A stretch of 11,132 nt of DNA from Methanocalculus sp. (GCF_029762515.1 NZ_JARVGN010000024.1:1-11132); one strand, 5' to 3'. Positions 1-8,353 are shown, counted from the stretch's first letter. Translations and numbers: made by a program. The notes: generated by a model from the sequence alone, not told the origin.

Positions 1-174
1 GGCCCTCCGCAGGTAGTAGGATGCGGGCCGGAAGGCGAGCGTGTTCTCGGCCATCACGCAGGCGAAAAGGTGATACGTGAGGTCGTCCCAAACTATCTCT
101 TGCTCAATACGAGCTTTGAGGGCGGGTAAGTTTGCAAGGCTGACCGCCCCTTCTTTTACTGTCGTTCCCGACAT
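1..174 (-). CDS. N-terminal 58 codons of an unknown protein (runs off the left edge)
   Basis: On the minus strand an ATG at 174-172 opens a frame that stays open to the window edge. The protein starts MSGTTVKEGA, continues through VWDDLTYHLFAC and reaches RPASYYLRRA at the edge. Composition and codon use (GCC, CTC, GAC, CGG) look like a real GC-rich gene. A GGAG sits 10 bases before the ATG. An in-frame TTG two codons upstream is a possible alternative start, but ATG fits the GGAG spacing better. I do not recognise a family. The visible part looks soluble and helical, with no signal peptide or membrane segment. It points away from the jet operon and is probably the left chromosomal flank of the island. 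The C-terminus is not visible, so no function is proposed. Confidence 0.65.
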   Translation of the reverse strand, partial: MSGTTVKEGAVSLANLPALKARIEQEIVWDDLTYHLFACVMAENTLAFRPASYYLRRA

Positions 175-244
175 TTTCAATCAACTCCGCCGGTCCCGTA
201 CACCGGGCACCGACGAGGCAGGCGATATGACGGCAAACGGAGTA

Positions 245-300
245 GGCCTGGCGTCCTGCCGAAGGCAGGATGCGGCCCGGAGGGACGCACCCCGCAGGGG
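245..300. repeat. Two adjacent GC-rich hairpins
   Basis: Bases 251-260 (GCGTCCTGCC) pair with 264-273 (GGCAGGATGC) around a GAA loop, giving a 10-bp stem with one G-U pair. Outer GGCC at 245-248 can pair with GGCC at 274-277 after a 2-base bulge. Just downstream, CCCC (290-293) and GGGG (297-300) flank a GCA loop. There is no T-run after either hairpin on either strand, so a simple terminator is unlikely. It could be a structured RNA, a dispersed intergenic repeat, or an mRNA leader element. Confidence 0.5.
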
Positions 301-353
301 CGACATGCTTACCCGTTTGACGGAAAACGCCTGTGCATGGTGGTGTTTGCAGT

Positions 354-400
354 GCCGTGCAGTGGAGCGACGAGAGAAGCGAGGAGCGGAGTCGCACGGC
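354..400. repeat. Inverted repeat GCCGTGC / GCACGGC
   Basis: GCCGTGC at 354-360 is the exact reverse complement of GCACGGC at 394-400. The 33-base purine-rich loop contains a second possible pair, GCGAC (367-371) with GTCGC (391-395), which competes with the outer stem. Together with the hairpins at 245-300 it makes this intergenic region unusually structured. No function is assigned. Confidence 0.4.
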
Positions 401-560
401 TGGTCGGGGCGGAATGGACTTACGTGCTGATTGCGGGCGGTAAATCAGCAGGAAGGCCAACAGCATTGTCGACCGGGGCTTCAGGATTAAACAGCCCAGA
501 ATTGGCCGGATTGACCAATACGTCTTAAGAGGATTTGAGTTGCAACCAACTCCAGATCGA

Positions 561-590
561 ATGGATTATACGAATTGGCATATATATTCC
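561..590 (+). promoter_or_regulatory. AT-rich putative archaeal promoter of the jet operon
   Basis: The GC-rich spacer gives way to AT-rich sequence holding ATTATA at 565-570 and CATATATATT at 579-588. If ATTATA is the TATA box, transcription would begin near 594-595, a few bases before the ATG at 601. That is a near-leaderless arrangement, in keeping with the absence of a ribosome-binding site there. The box at 579-588 would place the start slightly past this ATG, so the exact element is uncertain. Confidence 0.35.
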
Positions 591-600
591 GAATAGAATC

Positions 601-1695
601 ATGGAAAGGCTGATTAAAAGCATTCTATTAGAACATAAGAATAAACGCATTCATTTGGGAGACATTGAGAACGCCCTCAAAGAGCGCGGGATCAACCTTT
701 TTACTGATCAGGTCCGGCATGACAAATTTATCGAATCCATGGGTTGTTTAATCAATCGTAGTATTTTGGAGCCACTTAAAAGCGCACAGCCACTCCAGCA
801 GTACGGGAGACTCCCTGATAAATATACGATCCACAGGGAGGTGATCGCCAAGCCCGGTGCCCCCCTCTCACAGGAGGACCGAAATGAACTTTATTCTCTC
901 TTACCTCCGATCAATATCGACTATTATGCAACCCATAGCGAGCACTACATAAGAGACCGAGATTACATTCTGAAAATAAACGCACTCATTCGCCAACGTG
1001 AAAATTGCGAGATTCTGACCGTTAATGAACGTTCCTATGAACTCTTCGATGACGAAAAAGCGATCGATGCTGCAGATGATGCTGCAGTTGATGGCGCTGC
1101 AATCCTTAAGAGACTGCGCTTAACCCATGAGGATATTAGGGCAAAGAAGGTATTTGAGCCATTTTTCTGCAGAGAGAAGGGTTTCTCAAACAGAAACAGA
1201 GGCGATCGAACCGTATTGATCATTGAGAACAAGGACACATTCTGGACGTTCCAGGATGCAGTGATTCGAGGATTGGTTTCGGGAATTCATCTGGTCATCT
1301 TTGGGGAAGGAAAGGCAATTCTAAGGAAATTCGAATATATTGAAACAGTCGGGGGAGCTGCCGAAGATCAGTATTTCTATTTCGGAGATATTGATAGAGA
1401 GGGAATATCCATCTATAACCAGCTCAATGCAAAGTACCCACAGTACAACATACAGCCAGCTACTTCCCTCTATACTTTAATCCTGCAGAAGGCCGGGCTT
1501 GAAGGAGCACGTCCTTTAAGGACGTTACAACGTGTTAAAAAATTCTCCTTTTCCCCTTTTCTCGATTATTTCGATCTGGAGAACGGTGAACTGATAAGAC
1601 GGATTATCAATAATGAGCTGTATCTCCCTCAAGAGGCGCTCAACATTACAGATCTTCAGAGGCTTGCAGATGTCGGACTCCCAGAGACGCTTTAA
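601..1695 (+). CDS. jetD: Wadjet nuclease subunit JetD (MksG-like, DUF2220/Toprim)
   Basis: This is the predicted DNA-cleaving subunit of the Wadjet condensin, 364 aa, close to the usual size of JetD/MksG. Residues 1 to about 90 look like the N-terminal winged-helix region. A conserved-looking ERSYELFDDEKAI block follows at about 143-155. The C-terminal half is a Toprim domain related to topoisomerase VI-A and Spo11. Its metal-binding Glu is E209 (LIIENKDTF) and its DxD pair is D263/D265 (GDIDREG). An LPQEAL motif lies near the C-terminus. In characterised Wadjet systems JetD dimers cut circular DNA after the SMC motor has acted on it. ATG 601 is preferred over an in-frame TTG at 535: TTG has an AGAGGA only one base before it, and ATG follows TATA-like sequence. 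JetD opens the operon and its 3' end overlaps jetA by 26 bases. A short in-frame tandem repeat lies at 1066-1101. Confidence 0.85.
   Translation: MERLIKSILLEHKNKRIHLGDIENALKERGINLFTDQVRHDKFIESMGCLINRSILEPLKSAQPLQQYGRLPDKYTIHREVIAKPGAPLSQEDRNELYSLLPPINIDYYATHSEHYIRDRDYILKINALIRQRENCEILTVNERSYELFDDEKAIDAADDAAVDGAAILKRLRLTHEDIRAKKVFEPFFCREKGFSNRNRGDRTVLIIENKDTFWTFQDAVIRGLVSGIHLVIFGEGKAILRKFEYIETVGGAAEDQYFYFGDIDREGISIYNQLNAKYPQYNIQPATSLYTLILQKAGLEGARPLRTLQRVKKFSFSPFLDYFDLENGELIRRIINNELYLPQEALNITDLQRLADVGLPETL
1066..1101 (+). repeat. Three degenerate 12-bp tandem units inside jetD
   Basis: The units GATGCTGCAGAT, GATGCTGCAGTT and GATGGCGCTGCA follow each other in frame. They encode DAAD, DAAV and DGAA, about residues 156-167 of JetD. 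They fall in the linker between the ERSYELFDDEK block and the Toprim domain. Units one and two differ at a single base. Confidence 0.6.
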
Positions 1696-3190
1696 AGAGA
1701 TCAATGATCGGATGGAACACCTCAAATGCTTCTATCCTTTTTTTAAAGCATATACTTCTCTTCCGGTGAAGAACCTGGACTATGATGCTCCGTACCTCGC
1801 TTTGGATGTGCTTACATTACTGATCGAAAAGGGACGCATTCATGGTCGTGTTCTCAAATCCGACGAAATCAAAGCACATATGCAGGAGACGATGACGAAG
1901 ATTTACCCTGACCGTGAGTTCGACTACCGGGAAGTGATGCGGAATGTGCTGGACTTTCTTGAAACGAACACAAAGGGTGAGCGCTATTGTTTCAGTTACC
2001 ATGATCCGGTCAAACGGCAACCTATCAATCGCTATGTTCATCTTATCGAGTACGATGTAAACGAGGATGGATACCGGATTACCGATGAAGGCCTCGAGTT
2101 CATGATCAACATCAAGGAACTCCCCGAAGAATCGAGGATCACTGTCACCCTCATTTTATTTAAGAAACAGATTGAGAGTGGCTCTTTTAGAAACGCTTTG
2201 GAGACAGTTCGAAACCTCAACCTCGAAGTTCATCGAAAGAAAGGAAAGAAGCAGGCTTTACTTGACAAGATGAGGTACGGCGACCCCGACGTGGCCAAAG
2301 AATATATTGGATATACGCAGGAGGTGATCTCACAACTTCAGCAGGAGCAGGAACTCTTCCATCAAGTTCAGTCAACGCTTCGCGATCTCTCTAAAGAACA
2401 GATGAAGATCGCCGAAGCACGTGAGCCCCTCGGTAACGAAGAGGATTTTATCACAATACAGGAACTTTCAATCGAGCTTGAGTACGGATACAACCTGCAC
2501 AATACTCTCCTGAAAGATTATACAAATCTCCCAACCGAATATGAATTGATCTGCAGGATTCGAATGAATTCGCTCTTTGATCGAAGGTACCAATTCCAGG
2601 AGGCATTAGAGAACCATATTCGGATGAACTTATCAAATGACATTCATATTGTTGAGATGCACCCGCTAATCCTCCCGAATGTCGCCAAAACGTTCAGTAT
2701 TTGCTCCATTTTCGAGCCGCAGAGAATGATCGGTAAAAAAGAGGAAATCACGGAGGTTAAGATGAGCGAGGCGTGGAGTGACAGGAAATCTATCGAGAAG
2801 ATTGTTCAGGGACGACAGGATGAAAATTTCAGGATATATGCGCAAATCTTGGTAGATGCCCTGGAAGAAAGAGAGCAGATGGATCTGCCAACCTATCTGA
2901 GTCTTATCAATATGAACTTGGGGCATGAAGGAGTAGAAAATATTGACCTGATCCCCTTCCTCGTCGAGCTGAACAAGGGGGCTAGAAACGGCGAAGCATA
3001 CAGATCTACCTTTGATCTTCGTGTGACAGGTGGGCAGAGCGAGCTAGCTGCTGAAGCATTACTTTGTGCCGTGGCAGAACGCGAAAGCCGATTCAGTCAG
3101 ATTAATGTGATTTCTCAGCCAGAACGGCGAGTAGTCCTGGGAGAATCAGAAGACGAGTACGTTTCCAACCTCATCTTTATTCGGGAATGA
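1670..3190 (+). CDS. jetA: Wadjet kleisin-like subunit JetA (MukF/MksF-like)
   Basis: A 506-aa soluble protein placed where Wadjet operons encode the kleisin, which bridges the SMC heads and recruits JetB. The visible layout fits. The N-terminal region (about 1-150) is winged-helix-like and ends YRITDEGLEFMINIKELPEE. A helical section (about 155-250, with KKQIESGSFRNALE and a Gln/Glu-rich stretch) looks like the kleisin neck and coiled coil. A further helical region lies at 260-320, and a C-terminal mixed domain at about 370-506. The ATG at 1670 has AGAGG seven bases upstream, inside the end of jetD. A longer frame from 1613 has no such site. jetB follows after 4 bases. Assignment as JetA rests on operon position, size and fold-like pattern more than on a diagnostic motif, as kleisins diverge fast. 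I infer co-translation with its neighbours. Confidence 0.75.
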   Translation: MSDSQRRFKEINDRMEHLKCFYPFFKAYTSLPVKNLDYDAPYLALDVLTLLIEKGRIHGRVLKSDEIKAHMQETMTKIYPDREFDYREVMRNVLDFLETNTKGERYCFSYHDPVKRQPINRYVHLIEYDVNEDGYRITDEGLEFMINIKELPEESRITVTLILFKKQIESGSFRNALETVRNLNLEVHRKKGKKQALLDKMRYGDPDVAKEYIGYTQEVISQLQQEQELFHQVQSTLRDLSKEQMKIAEAREPLGNEEDFITIQELSIELEYGYNLHNTLLKDYTNLPTEYELICRIRMNSLFDRRYQFQEALENHIRMNLSNDIHIVEMHPLILPNVAKTFSICSIFEPQRMIGKKEEITEVKMSEAWSDRKSIEKIVQGRQDENFRIYAQILVDALEEREQMDLPTYLSLINMNLGHEGVENIDLIPFLVELNKGARNGEAYRSTFDLRVTGGQSELAAEALLCAVAERESRFSQINVISQPERRVVLGESEDEYVSNLIFIRE

Positions 3191-3194
3191 AAGA

Positions 3195-3944
3195 ATGAAA
3201 TTTGACCGTGAAAACCTTGGAATCGCCCTTGAAATGCTCCACTGCATGCTGGAGAAAGGTTCGATTTCGCGTAAGGATCATCCGAAGGAGTTCCTACGCT
3301 ATGATCAGGAAGCTGAATTACGGGAAGTATTAGAATATTGTGCAGAGAAGCACAACCTTCTCGTCTGCAGGTATCAAGATGCCCTTTTTCTGAGCCCCGG
3401 TGTGCAAAATCAGGTTTTTGGCCTCTCAAATGACGATATTCGTAAAAGTCTCGGGCGAGGATTTAACAATCCCGAGATGTACACAGTTTTTTTCATCATA
3501 CACGTCCTTATCACCGAGTTCTATCACGAGTCCGCATATGATCCGTACCTTGAGAAGTTACCAAAGTTGAGCCTTGTTACAACCGTCGAAAAAAAGATTG
3601 CGGCAATGGGAGAGATTGACGACCTCGAAAAAGCAAGCGAGGAGTTGCAGTTCAATTTTAAGGTTATCCACGACCTATGGAGCAGTCTCCCAACGGTTGA
3701 ATTCAAGAAGGACGATCCGGATGAAAAAAAGCAGCGAGGCGTCAGTTCAAAGCACGCCCTGATTAATGAGACGATCGCTTTTCTGGAAAAGAATCAGCTT
3801 GTCAGGGAGCATAATGAGGCCATATACCTCACCCATCGCTGTAAAGCGATCATCCGTGAAGTCTACAGCAATCGCGAGATTCAAGATGCAATCACAACTT
3901 TCATTGAAGATCTTGGTCATCGTGGAGGGGACTTAGATGCCTAA
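3195..3944 (+). CDS. jetB: Wadjet subunit JetB (MukE/MksE-like, possibly DUF6063)
   Basis: A 249-aa soluble protein in the position of JetB, the KITE-type winged-helix dimer that binds the kleisin and DNA in MukBEF-like complexes. The N-terminal half (1-76) is a predicted winged helix ending in a strand-turn motif, LFLSPGVQNQVFG (64-76). A helical middle (about 95-165) follows, then a charged linker (170-182). A second winged-helix-like unit occupies about 183-225 (ALINETIAFLEKNQLV, then a strand before YLTHR). The ATG lies 4 bases after the jetA stop. The last codons overlap the jetC start by 8 bases. The resemblance to the DUF6063-type JetB is from memory and should be treated as tentative. 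The general role is inferred mainly from size, fold pattern and its place between jetA and jetC. Confidence 0.75.
   Translation: MKFDRENLGIALEMLHCMLEKGSISRKDHPKEFLRYDQEAELREVLEYCAEKHNLLVCRYQDALFLSPGVQNQVFGLSNDDIRKSLGRGFNNPEMYTVFFIIHVLITEFYHESAYDPYLEKLPKLSLVTTVEKKIAAMGEIDDLEKASEELQFNFKVIHDLWSSLPTVEFKKDDPDEKKQRGVSSKHALINETIAFLEKNQLVREHNEAIYLTHRCKAIIREVYSNREIQDAITTFIEDLGHRGGDLDA
3924..3930 (+). promoter_or_regulatory. Strong Shine-Dalgarno for jetC inside jetB
   Basis: GGAGGGG lies 6 bases before the jetC ATG (3937), within the final codons of jetB. It is the best ribosome-binding site in the window and fixes the jetC start. The coding overlap suggests translational coupling between JetB and the large SMC subunit. 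Confidence 0.7.
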
Positions 3945-6900
3945 ATTGCGGTCTGTAAGGGTTGTAAACGCCCAGTTCAACGAGGGGAAGGGATTATACC
4001 AGGACTTCCGCATGCCCTTTTATGGTCGTAATGCTACCTTCGAGCTGGGGAACGGCATGGGGAAGTCGGTCCTTATGATGCTCATCCTCCAGTGCGTCCT
4101 CCCGAACACCTCCCTCGACACAAATAAACCCTTCAGGGACATGTTCGCCGGGGGCGTTCGCAACCGTACAACCCATGTCCTGGCCGAGTGGGAACTTGAT
4201 GAATTTGTAGAAGGAAAAAAATATCTCCTGACAGGATTTTGCGCCAAGCGAAGGTCAGATCAGGAAGACGAAGGGGGGAGTGACGAGATAAAATACTTCT
4301 CCTACCTTCACCTTTATCGCGGGCAAAACGATCTCGACATCGAAAATATCCCCCTCTGCAGGGAAGAAGGGGCAGACTTTTTCACCCAGGATTATTCTGA
4401 AACCCGGAAAATGCTCCGGGAAAAAGCGAAAGCCGGGTATGACATCTGGATAGCGGATACTCGGCAGGAGTATCTGGAGCGCCTCAAGAGATACTATCTC
4501 ATCGAATCGGAATGGGAACTCATCAAACGCATCAACCGACAGGAAAATTATCTCAAGACGCATTTTCAAAATTTTCGGAATTCGAGAGCACTTGTAGAAG
4601 ATCTACTGATTAAGATGATAGACGGGTGCCTCCAAGACAGACGTCGGCTCAAATTTCACGATGAGAATGAAGATTCGAATGAAAAAACGCTTGCTGATGC
4701 ATTATATCAATCCCAAGAAAAGCTCCACCAGCTGCAGGAGGAGCAAGCGCGTTTGAATGAATATGAACGCCTCTATGATGAGATAACCACCCTGCAGGCT
4801 GCGAACGAACACCTTCTTCGATCATATCAGGCATTTGAGAAGGAGAAGCAGAGTGCTGCATCCCAGTATGCTGCATACGAAGCGGCAATAGTTCAAAAGG
4901 ATGCAGAGAACAAGGAATTACAAGAGCGCATTTTCAGAAAGCAAGTGACATCCCAGAATTTAGGGTTCGAAATTGAAAAAATCAGGCTCAAGATCCTGAA
5001 TGTAAAACTAAATCTCTCAAATCAGAAGCTCGAACAGGCAGAAGCCGAGAGACGGGAGCATGAACAAACGCTCAATCTGGTGAAACATCGGGCGAACTTC
5101 GCACGTGCGGTCAACAAGTATCTCTCGATCAGGGAACGTAAGGCTGAGATCCAGGAGAGGGAAGAGGTCATACGGAAGATGGAGGAGGAGCACCAGGTGG
5201 TGTTTGACCGAATTCGCCCACTTGGGAAAACCCTCCACGCCCTCGTTTCCGTGGAGAACGAAGCTGTTCGCAAAGATCTTGAGATGGGGCAGAGCCAGGC
5301 GAAGGCGACTAACGAGGAGATAATGCAGCTGCAACAGAACCTCGGAGGCGTCAAGAACAGGAAAGAGGATACTGAGAAAAGCATTGCTGAGTTGAAACGA
5401 CAGGCGGACGAATTGGAGACAAAAGAGAAAGACCTCATAAAACGGCATGAGAAATGTCCGAAGGTCTCCTCTGGGTTCTTCCCCACCGATCAGATCGAGG
5501 CAACAAAGGATCGGCTCGCTGCTGAAAAGGAGCAATACAGAACTATCGATGTGAATATCCGTAAAATCGAACAGCGTTTGTCCACCAACGAGGCGCTTGA
5601 AACAGAACTGGAAAAGAGGATAGGAGACCTGAGTCGAGCGATCGAAATCATTCAACAGGAGATCGCCGATTTTACCAACGAAGAACATTCAGCGTTACAG
5701 ATCGCCCATGCATACGAGATGGACGAAGTCGGATCCTGTGCCGCACATCTCAAAGATGAGATTCGGCGTATGCATGAGATGGTGGCAGGTTTCAAAAACC
5801 GTCGAAAGAGCCTTGTCCAAGCTAAGGAGAGCGCTGATAAGTACGGTGTCGCCTTAAGTAGAGAATATCTGGATGCCCTTGAGAGACTGCAAGAAAAATA
5901 CCACACTGCAATGAGTGGAGCAGAATATCTGAAAGGCATTCCCGAGGATGAACGGAAAGAGAGTCTGAATAATGCACCCTGGCTCCCAAAAGCTGTCCTC
6001 CTTCTCAAAGGGGATTTTGAGGCGATTGTTCGCAATCCGAAAATCCTTCCAGCACTGGTCCAGGATGCTGAAATCATTATCACAAGTCTGGACTATCTCA
6101 GAGAAAGAAGACCGCTCTCACTCGGAGATGTCTTTATCCCCTCCCGGACGCCCGAACAGTCATTCGCAGCGCTTGCCAGCGACCGTGCGGCTGAACGCCT
6201 TGGTCTAGAGATTATCGCAATTGACGAGGAAATAGGGAAAGCCAATGAGGTACTAGAGGCGATAATGCACGACTCTGAGATCCTCCACCAGTTTGTTTCT
6301 CGTTACCAAGCAGGATTTGGATCGGAAAAGGAGAACAATCTCCAGGAATACCTGCAACAGAAGACTGATGACGCGGCCAGGCTCGTCACCCTGCGAAACC
6401 AGCTCGATGAGGATCGATCCGCGCTCCCCCTCGCCAAAGATGATTTCGCTGGACAGGAGAAGAAGATAGGTCTCTACGAGGAGAAACTTACCCTTCTCAC
6501 CGAGTTAAGCAGAGTGGCAGTAGAGAAGGAGAGAACTCTTAACAATCTGGAGCAGGAGCAACGTAAGTCTGTTGAGGCTTCAACAACGCAGCGGCACATC
6601 GAGGCCGAAATACAACGATACGAGTTTGAATTCAGGAGACTGGAGGAAGCCAATTACCAGATAAAAGAACGCCTCCGTAAAATTGAGCAGGAAATTTCCG
6701 AGTACGAACCGTACGTGAACGAAGATCTCTCTCTCCTTACGGATATGGCCATCGACAGCCTCCGAAATGAGTTCCGAGCTGCTCGGCAGGTGGTCGAGAA
6801 GGTTGCAGTGAGCAAGGATAGGTACGAAAAAGAAAATGCCCGCGACAGAAAGCAGATTGAAGAGTACCAAACCGATATCAGCGACTACCGGATCACCATT

Positions 6901-8334
6901 GAGGAGATTGAAGCCGAAGATCCGCAAGGACGCTATTCTTTGGAGTATATCAGGGAGGTGGACAAGGACGTCCTGGACGCCGAGCATCTCCTTGATGGAG
7001 CCACCGGCCGGTACAGGGATATTCGGGATAAACACCACTTCCTCTCACAGGATATGGAGAGAGCAGAGAGGGAATATAACACTCAGATACCGGAGGCATA
7101 CATCCGAGATCCCGATATCATTGATTCAGAGCCTCTCGAGGCCGAGCGGAGAAGATTAGATGCGGAACGCCACGCTCTCGAAGCGGAAATTACCCAAATG
7201 GATAGCATGTGCAGGGTGGGCGAACAAGAACTCGAAAGCCTGGTTACGGAATATAAAGGCTATGAGATGCTCGATAGCACCCATCATTTTGCCAGAAAAG
7301 ATGCCGTCCCCGCATCAGATCTCATAGGCTACCGAAACTTCCAGGAAAAACTTGCAGCCGCGTTAGAGAGCACATCAAGGCAAAAGGACCGCTTCAGTGC
7401 AGCAAAAGATCAATTTTTCCGGAATGCTGGCGAAATCGATGTCCCCCACTACTTGATCGATACGGTCAGGGGGAAGATCCGGATAGCAGATAGTGCAGGA
7501 GAGGCTTCATCTATACAGCGAAGCTTGGAAGGATATGCAGCCGATGTCGCCAGTTCAATAGAGATGAACCGGGTGCAGATAGAAGGACTTCTTAAGGTAG
7601 AGACAAAGATTGTGGATCAAGCACTTGGAATGGCGATGCGGTATCGGGACTACCTGATGATGATCCCGGGCGTCTCGAAGATTGAAATCAATGGCAGACC
7701 TCGTGAGATGCTCCAGATCAACTTTGATGACTGCAACCATCGTGAGGAAGTCGCGAGGGGCGAGATGCACCGCTATATCCAGAGCCTTACTGCCAGCATT
7801 CACGCCGGCACACTCACCAGAGGGGAACTCGAGAAAGCGCTGGCCCCCGGTCAGTTAGTGGGGAGAGTAATGGATATGGACATGATCCGCGTGAAGATAC
7901 GCAAGATCGACATCGACGCCTACCCACTCCAGCTTTGGGATAAGATCAAAGCCTCCGAAGGGCAGGAGAATACAATGTATATCATCCTCCTTGTTGTTCT
8001 CATGTCGACCATAAGGGCACTTGTCATCGGCAGGCCGGATCGAAATACCGCAAAGGTGCTCTTCGTCGATAATCCATTCGGCTCCACGGGATCATACTAC
8101 CTTTGGGAAAAGATTTGGTCAATTCTCGAGCGAAATAACGTCCAAATGATATGCTCAGGGCATAAGATCGATGCGAAGGTACGAGAATTCTTCCCAATTT
8201 CGTATCTCCTTACCGATGATGTCTCGGCTGGCGGTCGTATGAGGATCGGTATCAGGTTCATTGGGGCGGGCAAGGATCTTGACCGTTTCGAACGGCAGAA
8301 GAGAGGGGAGATCCTCGCATGGACTGAAAATTGA
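3937..8334 (+). CDS. jetC: Wadjet SMC-like ATPase JetC (MukB/MksB-like)
   Basis: A 1465-aa SMC-family motor, close to MukB in length. The N-terminal head has a Walker A, GNGMGKS (38-44). Very long Glu/Gln/Lys/Arg-rich coiled coils run from about 250-650 and 760-1190. Between them a non-coiled block at about 662-748 (PWLPKAVLLLKGDFEAIV, and VFIPSRTPEQSF) is the probable hinge. The C-terminal head has the ABC-signature equivalent SEGQE (1340-1344), the Walker B strand KVLFVDNPFG with D1378, and an H-loop histidine at H1409 (CSGHKID). In known Wadjet complexes this dimeric ATPase extrudes DNA loops and presents circular DNA to JetD. The residue after the Walker B Asp is Asn (N1379) rather than the usual catalytic Glu. 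The frame is intact. It is the last gene of the operon and is followed by a convergent spacer. Confidence 0.9.
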   Translation: MPKLRSVRVVNAQFNEGKGLYQDFRMPFYGRNATFELGNGMGKSVLMMLILQCVLPNTSLDTNKPFRDMFAGGVRNRTTHVLAEWELDEFVEGKKYLLTGFCAKRRSDQEDEGGSDEIKYFSYLHLYRGQNDLDIENIPLCREEGADFFTQDYSETRKMLREKAKAGYDIWIADTRQEYLERLKRYYLIESEWELIKRINRQENYLKTHFQNFRNSRALVEDLLIKMIDGCLQDRRRLKFHDENEDSNEKTLADALYQSQEKLHQLQEEQARLNEYERLYDEITTLQAANEHLLRSYQAFEKEKQSAASQYAAYEAAIVQKDAENKELQERIFRKQVTSQNLGFEIEKIRLKILNVKLNLSNQKLEQAEAERREHEQTLNLVKHRANFARAVNKYLSIRERKAEIQEREEVIRKMEEEHQVVFDRIRPLGKTLHALVSVENEAVRKDLEMGQSQAKATNEEIMQLQQNLGGVKNRKEDTEKSIAELKRQADELETKEKDLIKRHEKCPKVSSGFFPTDQIEATKDRLAAEKEQYRTIDVNIRKIEQRLSTNEALETELEKRIGDLSRAIEIIQQEIADFTNEEHSALQIAHAYEMDEVGSCAAHLKDEIRRMHEMVAGFKNRRKSLVQAKESADKYGVALSREYLDALERLQEKYHTAMSGAEYLKGIPEDERKESLNNAPWLPKAVLLLKGDFEAIVRNPKILPALVQDAEIIITSLDYLRERRPLSLGDVFIPSRTPEQSFAALASDRAAERLGLEIIAIDEEIGKANEVLEAIMHDSEILHQFVSRYQAGFGSEKENNLQEYLQQKTDDAARLVTLRNQLDEDRSALPLAKDDFAGQEKKIGLYEEKLTLLTELSRVAVEKERTLNNLEQEQRKSVEASTTQRHIEAEIQRYEFEFRRLEEANYQIKERLRKIEQEISEYEPYVNEDLSLLTDMAIDSLRNEFRAARQVVEKVAVSKDRYEKENARDRKQIEEYQTDISDYRITIEEIEAEDPQGRYSLEYIREVDKDVLDAEHLLDGATGRYRDIRDKHHFLSQDMERAEREYNTQIPEAYIRDPDIIDSEPLEAERRRLDAERHALEAEITQMDSMCRVGEQELESLVTEYKGYEMLDSTHHFARKDAVPASDLIGYRNFQEKLAAALESTSRQKDRFSAAKDQFFRNAGEIDVPHYLIDTVRGKIRIADSAGEASSIQRSLEGYAADVASSIEMNRVQIEGLLKVETKIVDQALGMAMRYRDYLMMIPGVSKIEINGRPREMLQINFDDCNHREEVARGEMHRYIQSLTASIHAGTLTRGELEKALAPGQLVGRVMDMDMIRVKIRKIDIDAYPLQLWDKIKASEGQENTMYIILLVVLMSTIRALVIGRPDRNTAKVLFVDNPFGSTGSYYLWEKIWSILERNNVQMICSGHKIDAKVREFFPISYLLTDDVSAGGRMRIGIRFIGAGKDLDRFERQKRGEILAWTEN

Positions 8335-8353
8335 GAAGAACAACACCATTTTA

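Larger units (their letters stand above)
175..560. other. GC-rich intergenic region with several hairpins, no convincing gene
   Basis: This stretch lies between the left-flank gene and jetD. The open frames in it translate to Arg/Ser/Cys/Pro-rich peptides of low-complexity character that look like chance readings. It does hold strong dyad symmetries (annotated separately). Composition turns from GC-rich to AT-rich near 530, where the jet-operon promoter region begins. I see no tRNA, rRNA or recognised ncRNA here, although an unknown structured RNA cannot be excluded. Confidence 0.55.

Noticed and set aside
77..466. Overlapping open frames on both strands (77-430 plus, 104-466 minus)
   Set aside because: The translations are Arg/Ser/Cys/Pro-rich with no domain pattern, and they overlap the better-supported minus-strand gene at 1-174. 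They look like chance frames in GC-rich DNA.
535..600. TTG start giving JetD 22 extra residues
   Set aside because: The AGAGGA is only one base from the TTG, the extra residues look unrelated to the domain, and ATG 601 follows TATA-like sequence.
1613..1669. Earlier ATG for JetA
   Set aside because: It has no ribosome-binding site and would overlap jetD by 83 bases. The ATG at 1670 has AGAGG at good spacing.
601..1695. Genuine topoisomerase VI-A or Spo11
   Set aside because: The Toprim motifs are shared, but the ERSYELFDDEK block, the size and the kleisin, KITE and SMC neighbours fit JetD, and there is no topoisomerase VI-B partner.
5017..5688. Long antisense frame inside jetC (223 codons)
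   Set aside because: It is the mirror of a coiled-coil coding region. Glu/Lys/Leu-rich sense codons commonly leave antisense frames open, and the product is an implausible Phe/Leu-rich string.
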